Source of the DNA: Lithospermum erythrorhizon
Lineage: Eukaryota; Streptophyta; Magnoliopsida; Boraginales; Boraginaceae
DNA: 64,000 nucleotides
Reading direction: 5' to 3'
NCBI GenBank assembly: GCA_019722365.1
Contig: JADFUC010000426.1
Span: 1 to 64,000 of the forward strand
Part shown: positions 24,136-35,500 of the stretch, piece by piece
Numbering within the stretch: position 1 is the stretch's first letter
How the letters are laid out: every line of letters starts with the position of its first letter
The notes under the pieces: generated by a model
Databases searched by the model: none
What the model was told of the DNA's origin: nothing
The model's input: only the letters and a program-made list of their open reading frames with translations
Made by a program: the position numbers and the translations under genes

Positions 24136-25690
24136 CACAAAAGGTTACTCGCAATTTCAATAGTGACCTTTGGGGTCCTTCAATTGTTACTACATTCAAT
24201 GCTTATCGTTGGTTCATCACTTTCATTGATGATCATACGCGTCTTACTTGGATATATTTACTCAAAGACGAAACTGATGTTATTCCTATTTTTAAAAATT
24301 TCTTTTACATGGTTAAAAATAAATTCCAAACATCAATAAAAACCTTGAGGATAGATAATGGAACTTAATATTTTAACTTTCTTTTAAAAACCTTCTTTAG
24401 TCAACATGGTCTCGTTCATGAAAGCTCTTGTGTAAACACATCCCAACAAAATGGAGTTGCTAAACGGAAAATCAACACTTACTTGAGGTCGCTCATGCCA
24501 TAATGTTCACTATGAATGTCCCAAAATACTTATAGAGCGAAGGCCATTCTTACTGTTGCCTACTTAATAAATTATCTTCCAAGACGAACCATACATTTTA
24601 ATACATCATATCTTTTACTTAAAGAAAATATATTCCCATGTGCATTCAAATGATTTACCTCTCAAAACTTTTGGGTGTATTTTTTGTGCATATTCATTCT
24701 AAAAAAGGAGAAAAAACTTGACCCTTGGGCAATCAAAACAATTTTCTTTGGGTGTTCTTCAACAAATAACGGATATCATTATTTTTGTCCTCGGACAAGA
24801 AAATTCTTCAAATCTCGTGATGTTGCTTTTTTCAAAAGTGTCCCTTATTTTTCTTCCATAGTTTTACTTCAGGGGGAGTCTAACACAAAATGAAGCCCAA
24901 CTATGACAATTAGATATTATCTTTCCTAACACTGCATTGAAAATAGTGAACAAGTCTACAAATCTTGACGTAAGGAAAAATGAATCTCAAAATGATATTC
25001 AAACTAATATTTTTCAAAATGATAAATAACATCAAGTGTACTTTAGAAAAAGAAAAAATATGAATACTTAGGATGACCAAGAGTCCACTGTGCTGATTGA
25101 ATCCATTGAACTAAAAGGATTAGATAATCCAATTATTTCTATTGAACCTTATTTAAATACTCCTACTGAATCTGATTTGAATGTGGCCTAGTGAAAGAAT
25201 GTTCTTTTAGAAGAAATGAATTCTCCTTATAAAAATGGAACGTCGAAATTAGTTATCTCCTAATAATAGAAACAGGTGTGGATGGGATTTTACAGTAAAA
25301 TATAATGAAAAAGAGGAAATAGAAAGATATGAAGCTAGTCTTCTTACTAAGGGATTCACTTAGACTTATGGAATTGACTATAATGAAACTTTTGCTGATG
25401 TTGCAAAATTAAACACTATTCATATTCTTTTTTCTCTAGCTGCCAACTTAGATTGAAAATTACACCATCTTGTAATAAAAATGTATTCTTAAATGGGGAA
25501 CTCAAAGAAGTCTATATGATACAACTTCTTGGTTTTGAAGACAAAACTAATTAAGTGTGTAAATTAAAAAAATATTTGTATGATTCTCAGAAACTTGATC
25601 TCCCAAGGAAGCATGGTTGACCAGGAGTTCCCCTAAAATTTGCTAGGCACCTCGATATAGTCTACAGGATATTGAGATACCTGAAACAAT
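24136..25690 (+). pseudogene. Copia-1 integrase, RT and RNase H remnants
   Basis: 24150-24480 reads as a copia integrase core: SDLWGPS, then FITFIDDHTRLTW, TLRIDNGT and a HESSCVNTSQQNGVAKRK block containing the region of the catalytic glutamate. 24675-24893 is the C-terminal GYxxxxKGY-like region (FFGCSSTNNGYHYF). 25280-25560 has the RT entry (LLTKGFT, then YGIDYNETFADVAKL). The YVDD catalytic part is missing; the sequence jumps to a degenerate RNase H-entry motif (RILRYLK, 25660-25690). Multiple stops and that deletion make it non-functional. Confidence 0.8.
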
Positions 25691-26139
25691 CAACATGGAA
25701 ATGATTATTTTTCATGAAGATCGAAAACCGAACAATACAAGTGTTCACGAGCGCGGATTAGGCGGGTTGATTGGCATGAATCAACATCGAGGTACTTGCT
25801 ATGATCTAGAGACAGCAATGCATGGAGTAAAAAAAGCAGTCACGAAGTAGCGTTGAAATTGAGCAATGACAGATGAAGAAGATGGCGAGTTGAACATACA
25901 ATATGATGGACCTGCTATGTCAATGACATCAACATTGCTCACAACCCAAATTAACATGATCAAATCAAACATGTGAAAGTCTATCGACATTTTATTAAAT
26001 AAAAAATTGCAAAGAGCATCATCAAAACCAAACATGTAAATACAAGATAGCAACTTGCAAATATTTTAAAAAAAGACTTTCAGCTACTTACTAAAATAAC
26101 TTGATCTCATCAATATTTACCATCAACTTAAAAGGGTTT
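25691..26139 (+). repeat. Copia-1 3' internal non-coding region
   Basis: No protein similarity was seen on either strand. It ends with the purine tract AAAAGGG immediately before the 3' LTR. An 84-codon ORF on the minus strand (25799-26053) has no recognisable family and sits inside the element, so I do not count it as a gene. Confidence 0.5.
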
Positions 26140-26288
26140 TGTTAAGATTAGCCGTTAAGTTTAACTCTTTAAGTTTGAAAATATACAAGAGGACTGTTGT
26201 ACACTATAAATAAATAGGGATGTAAAGGTATATTGTAAATCATCAAGAAATAAACTAAATTATTTCACTACATTCTCTTTTTTCTATA
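26140..26288 (+). repeat. 3' LTR of copia-1
   Basis: It begins TGTTAAGATTAGCC after a purine tract and ends TTTTTTCTATA. Its last 75 bp are nearly identical to the end of the 5' LTR at 8940. It ends 258 bp from the stop codon of the HEATR6-like gene, which is transcribed towards it. Confidence 0.75.
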
Positions 26289-26545
26289 GAAAGGAATGAC
26301 ATAGTTAAACACACATGCTCAAGCAATACAAAGCGCATGCCAAGAAAATATACACAGCGAAAACATAGTTATACACCTGAATTTAGATGGAAATACTTGG
26401 CTAAACACGACTCTTGGGGTCAAAACGCTCAATGTACCAAAGTAGACTCAGATTAGAAAGAGATTACACAAGGAGACTTTAAAGCTCTCACGTAGGCCAT
26501 GATCTCCAAAGAAAGCTCTCGGCCGTCTTCTTCATCTTCTGCTGT

Positions 26546-29500
26546 TCAAAGAATGCTCTCAGCCACCTTGTTGAACTTCTGCGCAATTGCATGCTGATTG
26601 CTGCCCTCCAATACATCAACCAAAGCTTGAATGGCCCGCACAACCACATCTTTCTGCTTCAGCAATAGATCATCCTCAGATTCATGTTGCATGACTCTCT
26701 CTTTTAAAGAAGATCCCAAACCCGTTAACCATTCCTCAAGAAATGATGCTTTCTATGTGTTGCAAGTATGAGATGAAACACAACAGAAGATAAAGCACAA
26801 ATCAACGCGATGAAGATGAATAGAAGGAAAATGTGCAAAAAATGTCGCATTGATATTTCTCAGAATTTGGTTCTTAGACGAAACTATAGAAATCAACATC
26901 CCATCGGAAAGAGTTAGGGACATACTTTGATAATAAATTCTTGTGTGGTTCGGCTGCTTGTTCTTGAAGCAAGACTAAGCAAATGCAGCAGTGTAGAAGT
27001 CAGCTGTAACACGGATGCCCAAAGTTAGAGAATGTAAATTTCATAAAAGACTCGAGAAAAAAAAAGGATATCAATTGTCGATGACTGGACTAGTCCATAA
27101 CAATGCAGATGTTAATATTTGAAAATGCTCAACTAGAGGAGATTTTATATTTAGAATTAGATAAATAATGTAATTAATGTTTAGCTTAACTTCAATCTAA
27201 TGGGTTAGAGCATTGAACTCAGCTTTTATAAGAACAAAATTGTCTTCTTAACTCTTGGATAAGAAAGAAAATCAAATATTATTCCCTTCTGTGATTTTAT
27301 TCCTATAAACAGAATTCTCTAGTAAATCTGTTTGGAAAATGATTGAACTTCCCAAAAAAAAATTGCAAGCAATAGACAACTATAAAGTTATTTATGATGT
27401 ATAAAATGAAGTTAAAACAAATTTTATAACATAGATAAAAATCAAAAGGAATTTCTGATTGAGTTGACTAAGAATTAATTCTTGGACAATCACCCTTTAA
27501 ATAAGATACTGCCTCCACTTCTCAATGCGGATATCACTGCAAAAGCGACAAAAGTGACAGAAGATGGGAAGAAATGATGACCAACAAGGAATCTTATTTT
27601 GTCTGATAAAGATGGTTGAGTGTTTGTCAGACCCTTTTTTCTTTAATGTTGAGTGATTGCCAGACTTCTTTAAAAATATGTAACGATTTGATAGTTTAGG
27701 GTAAGTAGTCATGATTCTTAACGTAAAGAAAAATTGTTCCCTAAAAATTATTAGTTCGTAGCCAATGCGATGGTCGAAACGGGGCCAGGATGAAAGATTA
27801 CCCCTTCCATAAAGATGGATGATAGAAATGGGCCACTCATAATGAGAAGTGGTTGAAATGTAACCATTATAAAAGATGTGCAATGCATTGTTCCTTTTTA
27901 ATTCAATAAGCTGTTGCACATTATGGACTCGATACCACCTGATGGAGATATTAATAAGCTGTTGCACATTATGGACTCGATACCACCTGATGGAGATATT
28001 AGTGATACGCATTTGGGAGGGTCTTTAACAATTAGATCAAATCTTAAGCCTTAGTATCAGATTAAGTCGGAAATGAAAGCGTCAGTAGTCATCCTAACAG
28101 TGAACAAATCAGATTTTATATACTTGGAATCAGAAGCATCACCTGCTTTTCAAGTGCAACCTTATATTTGAAATTAGAAGGTGATGAGATCAGGTCTGTA
28201 GTTGAATTCTCCATGTTGTGTTCCACGCCTTTAAGTACATCATAAAATGATCTACCATAATCTGCCTTGAATCAAGATGAAAGAGTAAGCAACAAAGAGA
28301 AAAAAGCAGAAGGGAAGTTTCATTAAGAATTCTTGTTTATATCTCCAAAATGAATGGTAGAGATACCGAATAGGTACACATTGCTAGCATGCAGGTTTTA
28401 AGTACATCATAGGGAAGTAATCCAGGGGTCAGTGGACTTGGGTTACACAGTATTAGTTCCATGAACAATACCCCTGGGATCGGAAAAAAAGGAGAACTAG
28501 AAGTAATATCAGAAGAACAGAAGAAATCAGGTCATACAGTCCAAACATGATATACTAGAAGATTTATTCCAAGAGATGGAACTATGTTGTAAGAAAAAAA
28601 GATTTGACACCCACGAAGTTGAGAAAATTATCATAATCCATTCACATTGTTTGATGCTGATTATGTGGTAATGAGTAGCCTACAGTAATACTTCAACGAA
28701 GATGTTTAGCCATAAAGATTTCTGAAACCTTACAAACTAGACATGAAGCACTAATTCCAAGTAGACCTCCAAATGACTGAAGCTCTCTTATACTGAACCA
28801 ATATCTACTTTGCTTGGCATGTTATGAATTTTCAACTTTACTTGGCATGTTTTGAATTTTCAAGTACTGTAACTAAAGAACAGAGATTTTGAAAAGATCA
28901 TTTCTTAGTCTTTTATTAAATTGTTTTCAATATTCTGAAATCCATTCATAGAAACTGGCATACTTCGGGAAGCAAACAGCAGAAATCATCTCTGTCATTT
29001 TGGTAAGGCAAAAATTAGGTCCTATACTCCTATATGTCAAAACACATTTCAACATACCGTTTGCTGTAGCCGGAACAGCCAAAGCAGCAGCTGCTTGTAT
29101 CCTGATCTTAAAGTTAGAAGAGTCACGTAGCAACAGCAACAGAATACTAAAAACAGATGGGCCCCTGCAAAAGAGGAGTGCAAAGATCACCTTCACAATA
29201 ACAATAGCTATGCTAGCCAACCAACACCATGCAATCTTGAAACCAAGATTCTTTAGCCTTAATGTGTTAATATTGAAAGATATTTAAACGAATCACATGT
29301 TTAGTTCTAGAGTTATCAGAAAATTCAACTACCCTATAAGAACATATTTTTAAATAATCCATCATGATTCCATCATTATTGAACTTCTTCTCCCTCCCCC
29401 TCTCTCATTTTGAAGGCTTAAAACCAGTATAAAAATTGGGAAACAGCAGTCATCTTAGGGCGTTGAGAATTGCACTAGAAATTGAGGGATGATAATTAGA

Positions 29501-32500
29501 AAGACATTTAAAAAAGGAAAATTGACAAGTTACACCGATGAGGGATGAGATGACAACATGATACTACAGTTACAAAATTTAAAACTGGATGATCTTTTAG
29601 GGATGGAGGAAGTAATTTCTATGGAAGGTCATTCTCTTTGCATGTCCATAATGATAACACCAAGAATAACACATATGAAGTTGCAATGCTAATCCAACAA
29701 ATAAAGATCTCTTCGAAAGAGTGCATATGCATTAAAGGTACTAATATGCATCAATGTGACACCTGTATTCCAATGAATGGGGACCAGGGGACTTAAGAAA
29801 TCTGTAAACTTCGGCTTTTCAGTTTTCTAAGTCAACACTTTAACTAAGTATGAACTTACCAGCTTGCATACTGCAATTCCAAGGTTTCGTTGCAAAACAA
29901 ATTGCTCAATGCATGACAAACATTCCACTGCACCTGTTAACAACATTAAGCCAAAACCTAAGAAGAAAGATAAAACAATAAGTTTATGGGGACACTTCTG
30001 CTGAATGAAGACCGCAATTCCTGTTACCTTAACATTTCCAGTGGAAACACAAGAAAGAAATGCCTGAACCATTTTTTCTAGGTTATTTGCATCTTTCACA
30101 TATGCAGGACTGGGGGAATCTGAACCACCTCTGGAAATACTAGCTGCACCATTACTTGGCTGAGATAAGCCAATCCTATCCAGTTCCGGGTCAGATGGAA
30201 GTGATTTGTTCATAAAGAGGACAAATCTTGATAAATTTCCAAGAGCTCTAACAGCATTTGCTTTTACCTGACCCAAAGGACTTTTAGGAAGAAAATTTGA
30301 AATTTATATTTCAGAATATTTAACATATACAGAAGGTGGTTCTCTACATGAAAACATGAACTGGACTCTCCTTAACCAGACTATAGAACAATATCGATTT
30401 TACAAAACATACAACAAACCCTCTTCTGAAATTTCAACTCAGAGATGATGATGAAACTACCAACAACATACCCAATGACCCTAAAGAGGCTACGGGGGAT
30501 CAAGTTGTATGCAACCTTACCCCTCTAATAACAGGGTGTCTGTTTCCGAATTGACCTAAGATGAAGCGAAAAGACTATCTACTACTTCACAAGAGATAAA
30601 AAAGCGTAGGTAGCATAATGAGCCATTTAGAATTATTCCATTATATCCAAGAGCCAGAGAATGAAAAATCTTTGACATATAGGAAACAACAGATAAAATG
30701 TCTGAACACCTGAAGGACAGCCCGGTCAAATCCTCTCTAGGATGATTCTTATGAAATTAAAATAAAATTGTACCATTTTGACATTTACCAATTCCTTTAA
30801 TTTATCACTGTTCACTTAGGTACTAAACATTTTATGGCTAACATTGATTTCTTCTTGTCCTAGTTAAGTTGAGATAATCGAAAAGATGAGGAAGATTCAA
30901 GCATATAACACATTGTACCATTTTGACATTTACCTTGTCATTATCCTCAGCTAACCTCAAAGAACATTCAATTAGTGATGAAATCAACTCGGAGCTTCCC
31001 TTCAAATCTGCTATATAGCAGAAGAAGAAAATGTCACATATGTCTAGGAACACATGTTAGTTCCATTGAATAAGAGTAAGTCCAGAAATAATACCATTCC
31101 TGAAGGTCTCATCAGTAACACAGTGCCGAAGAGAATCACAAATATTTGCTAAAGCCCAGGAGGCAGCAATGCGCACCTGGAAGTTACCGAGATAAATCTC
31201 AATTAATGGAGCTAAAATATTTTTTAACTGATATGAGCTAAAGAGGAATCCTATAACACTCACAGATAGTTGAGAATCACAAGAATTGCGTTCAACAGCC
31301 CCAATGAACTGACGAAGTATTTTTTTGCTGGAAAAGAATGAATCTTTAGACTTCAGATCCTCTTAACTACAATATAAAACATCGGAAAGTTTACTAACCT
31401 CTGCAGAATTTGTGGAAAACACGCTATAATGCCAATAGCACGACATGCACCTGACCTCACTGAAGTGACAGCATCCTTTAAAGCTGCTTGAATCTACCAC
31501 GACAATAATCTTCGCGCAGTTAGCGTCTCAAATCAATAACATGTTAAATCTCCATTGGCAATACTTACAGAGGAATTAAGAATAACATCCTGTTTATCCT
31601 TTGGCAGCATGAAAAAAACAGACGAAGTCATTCCGGCGAAACAAGTTACTGTCGCAGCCCTCACCTTCAGAAAAGAGAAAATTGATTCAGAAAATAATCT
31701 TTTGTAGGGAAGAAAAAGAGTAAATAACAAATTACTGAAAGTAACAAATATTGGTGGAAACCAATTATTAATGCTTCCACCAGCATCCATATAACATAAA
31801 AAAGAAAATAGTAATTTTCCAAGACAAGTCGTTAGAATAGGAAAAATAAACAAATAACTGTAAAGAAATACAAAACAAATGAGTCACCAAGCAGCACATA
31901 ATCAATTGGAATAAATTACAAAACATCTGTGTTCATGAGGCAGGAATGTTAAAAGAGATGCTAGACCAACCATGCCAGAAGAATGCTGGAGACCTAGAGG
32001 AATATGCTTGCTAATTGCTTCACACCACCCCTCAATTCCCAATGGACATGATCTCACATCTATTTCGGATTGCAAAGAGCTCTCGGATACATAGTACGGG
32101 GCTGATGATATTGTCTTTGTCTTAACATAATCAGATACAAAAGGATCATCTAGTAACTTCTCATCTGAAATATCTTCAGTTCCTCTAAACCCTGAAATTG
32201 CTCGAAGACACTCATCAAGTACCTGCATTCAATCAAATATCATAAAAATTGCTGCAAAATGGATATTTATGACACACACGCATGCTATAGTGCACCAATT
32301 TCCATCTTTGTTTACATCGAAAGCACTTTAAAGATAGACTAGGAGCGAATAAAGAAGAGAAATGATTTATCTGTCACTCTGTTGTAGATTGAAGTTGCAC
32401 TGGTCTAGAGACCTTAATCTTAAACCCCCCACCCCTACTGCATTAGTGAGAATTGAATAGAGGAGCTCCAGGTCCATGGAAAGGCCTCCTAATCACTAGG

Positions 32501-35500
32501 TCAATTATATATTCTCAATCTAAGAGCTTCTTTCTTAAAACAATTGGTCCTGGCTTATCCTAGGAAATCCACACTAGTCGTGAATTTACTGCAGTACAGC
32601 TGTTTCTATCTTTCTTTAAATTCAAAGTTATGCATGTCAATGAAGGCCTCCAAACCAATCAAAATCCCACTAAGTGGGGTAGTGAAGGCCTCAATGTTAA
32701 TTTTATGGATCAGAGAGCATATCTGACCATTGTTGATTGAGGCTCAGGAACACTTCTTATCGCCATTACAGAGGCAAACTGATTATATTTTAGTTAACCT
32801 TTTTTAGAGGGAGTAGAATCAGTAGGTATATACCTCATTGAAGGAGCATAACTAAGTACAATGCGAACAGATTCAAGAATTGAGATAAAAATAACAAGCA
32901 AAAAAATGAAGTAATAGAAGAAACAATAGAGAAGGCACTTTCCAAATTGTAAGCTCACCCCTGTGATAACAGATAAAAAACATAGGAAATGTAATGAGCA
33001 TAGTTGTGAATAACAGCGCTAGGTAAATAGTGGTTTAGCTTGGCGCCGCTGTCCAATAGCGCTATGAATGGTAGCATAGCGGTGGACTCCCAAAAAATCC
33101 GGTATAGCTCCGTCGTGGTAGCAGCGCTATCACAGGATTTTTGGAGTTCGCCGATTTAACACCTTCAAAACCCTAAGGAAGGAAGGAGAGAAAAAGAAAA
33201 GGGAATGGCTCGGCTTGAGTAAAACTAAGCATACAAAATTTAAATGCATATGAGCATCCAATTGAGCTGGATTAGTTGTTGTACTACTTTTACAATTGAG
33301 CATACAACAATTATATAATCAAAATTAGTGTTATTTTTTATTTTAACCGTGAAACGCTATTCACAACTTTTTTAATGAGCCATTTTGATAATTTTCATTA
33401 TATTCAAGAGTCAGAGAATATAAAATCTTTGATAGCATATATCATGGGAATAGAAAAAAAAATAATAATAAACATTACCTTGACAGCAGCAGTTATAACT
33501 CTCTCACTTGTTGCTCCTTCAGCACTAGCAACATTAACTCTCCAACTCATTGCAGTAGACTCGGTATAAAAATTTAAGAAAGAATATATCACAGAGGAAA
33601 CTTGTTGCCAGCATGAGGCTATTGAACTTGGATAGTTGTGTGCCACAGCTTTTAGAGCCTAAAAGAAATTGTGAGAACCATAAACTCATATTTAGTGGTG
33701 GAAAATGAGTATCACTGGTTATTGGATGACAAAATTTTCCATATGAAAAACCCGAGAGCACATAAAAGAAAGCAAGGCATACAGGATCACTTAGAGAATA
33801 CTTAAAAGGATCACTTGAGAGAATAAGTAGCATACAGCTGTCAGACAGGAAATAAAACCAACCAATATGTGGTGAAAAACAGTAGGCTTATCAAAGAGAG
33901 AAAATAAAGCAAGTAGCTGCGAGTCTCTTCAGCAAAATTTGTGATTAAAGCTAAAAACCGAACTTGTAATCCTTTGGCTGACGAAGTAATCTGCTAAATG
34001 AAGGGAAAAAAAAGAGAATACATGCGAGAATGAGTGTTCAGAATCCATGGGGTTCCACCCTAAAACCAATTGGCAATGAACACACATCATAAAACACATA
34101 AACTTCACAAAAGCCAAATATGAGCTACAACTTCGTAATTGAAGATGCCAAGTAATCTAATTTTCTCCAATTTTCTGATTAATACCATTATTGCATTCCA
34201 CCAACTCCCTTATTCTTTACATGAAAAGTAACAGGGATAGTAGACAAAAGGAGGTATAAGATAAACATGTACAATTAAATCTCCCAGAAATTCATAGTAA
34301 TACTTGTGTCAAGAAAGTTTTCAGTTCTAAGGCACAAATACGGACATCCTTTTCTGCATGCACATCAGTTACCTTGAGTGCCTCTAGGCTAACTGAAGGA
34401 GTTGTAGATGGTTCTAAATACCGCATCAGGGTAGATAATATGCCAGATTGTGATTGGCCCTCAAAAGAACCTGAGATGAATTCGAAGTTCAGAGAAACTT
34501 GTTCAGTTATGTCAACAGTAATTGAATAAATACATCTAAATGATCATGCACAAAAAACTTCGCTCAAACTGAAACTAAATAACAAAAATGCTTTCAAGCT
34601 CCTTACCATAATATCATTTATCATATAAATATGGTAACCTATGTATCAAAGGTCTTCACTGGATGTATATGGACCTCTGAAAGATTCTCAGTCATGATCT
34701 TTGGAAGTATGAAAAAGGATATTGTAATCATGCCAAATATTTAAGAGGCATAACCTTATTGTAGGATAAATTCAAGGAGGAAGGAAAATGTTCGAGTCTC
34801 TAGTTATCATCTCATGCATACTGCTCATAATCAATTTTGTGTTAAGACCATCTTAATGATTAGTGAACAGTAAGCAAAAGAAAAGTTGTGATATGGACAT
34901 TAGCAGAAGTTAATGTTCGTATCCTAATGATTCTCCTGCACCAGTGCTGAGTTATTGTCATACTAAAATGAAGACGAAAAGATCTGAACTGCATCTATCT
35001 CTTTTTCTTCCTCCTCATGCTCATAATATCCATGCACACTTCCACCAATAGATTGGCAAATTTAACTATAGTTCGCTACTTCATGCTATACCGATTTTCT
35101 ACAATAACTGGAAGTAAGAAAATATATAAGCCCTGATCAATTCAACACTCACACGGTAAAAGAACTCACTTTTCCCACAGTTTCTCGTTAAATTAATAGA
35201 ATTTATTTTACTAATATTTGTCTTCAATTCTCTGAGATAAACATATATAACTGAAATTAAGAGAGAATAAGAGAAAATTAGAGGTTAAGCATATCCGCAA
35301 CAACTTTGGAATAATTCCATTATACTTCTGATAAGCACAACAAATGTATATATACGAGGATAAATCAGGGCACTTCAGATAGGTGATTTATGATGTTTGA
35401 GGCAAATAACGAGATAATAGAGTTGACAAAGGTAGAGATGAGCAGTTGGGCAATTCTACTTGGAGTGACAGGAATGGTGAAGTAGGTAAGTATAAAGAGG

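Larger units (their letters stand above)
8733..26288 (+). mobile_element. Copia-1: old Ty1/copia element carrying nested insertions
   Basis: The outer element starts with a 5' LTR at 8733 and ends with a 3' LTR at 26288, flanked by near-identical 5-bp repeats (GAAAA at 8728-8732, GAAAG at 26289-26293). Its parts appear in the order LTR, primer-binding site TGGTATCAGAGG (8941), gag, pre-integrase domain, integrase, RT, RNase H remnant, purine tract AAAAGGG, LTR. About 12.2 kb within it (9932-22142) is a second copia element, and 23300-24135 looks like a further insertion. Stops and frameshifts throughout make it inactive. It is the oldest layer visible in this nest. Confidence 0.75.

Noticed and set aside
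27497..28012. 171-codon minus-strand ORF with a duplicated peptide
   Set aside because: It lies wholly in HEATR6 intron 25. The repeat peptide reflects the 48-bp DNA duplication and no family is recognisable.
28927..29057. Reading-frame extension of HEATR6 exon 24 to a stop at about 28927
   Set aside because: The extension has no family similarity. A good GT donor at 29057 and the matching next exon at 28261-28143 explain the gene better.
33534..33833. 99-codon minus-strand ORF overlapping HEATR6 exon 15 in another frame
   Set aside because: It runs through intron and exon in the wrong frame; the exon 15 frame carries the family similarity.
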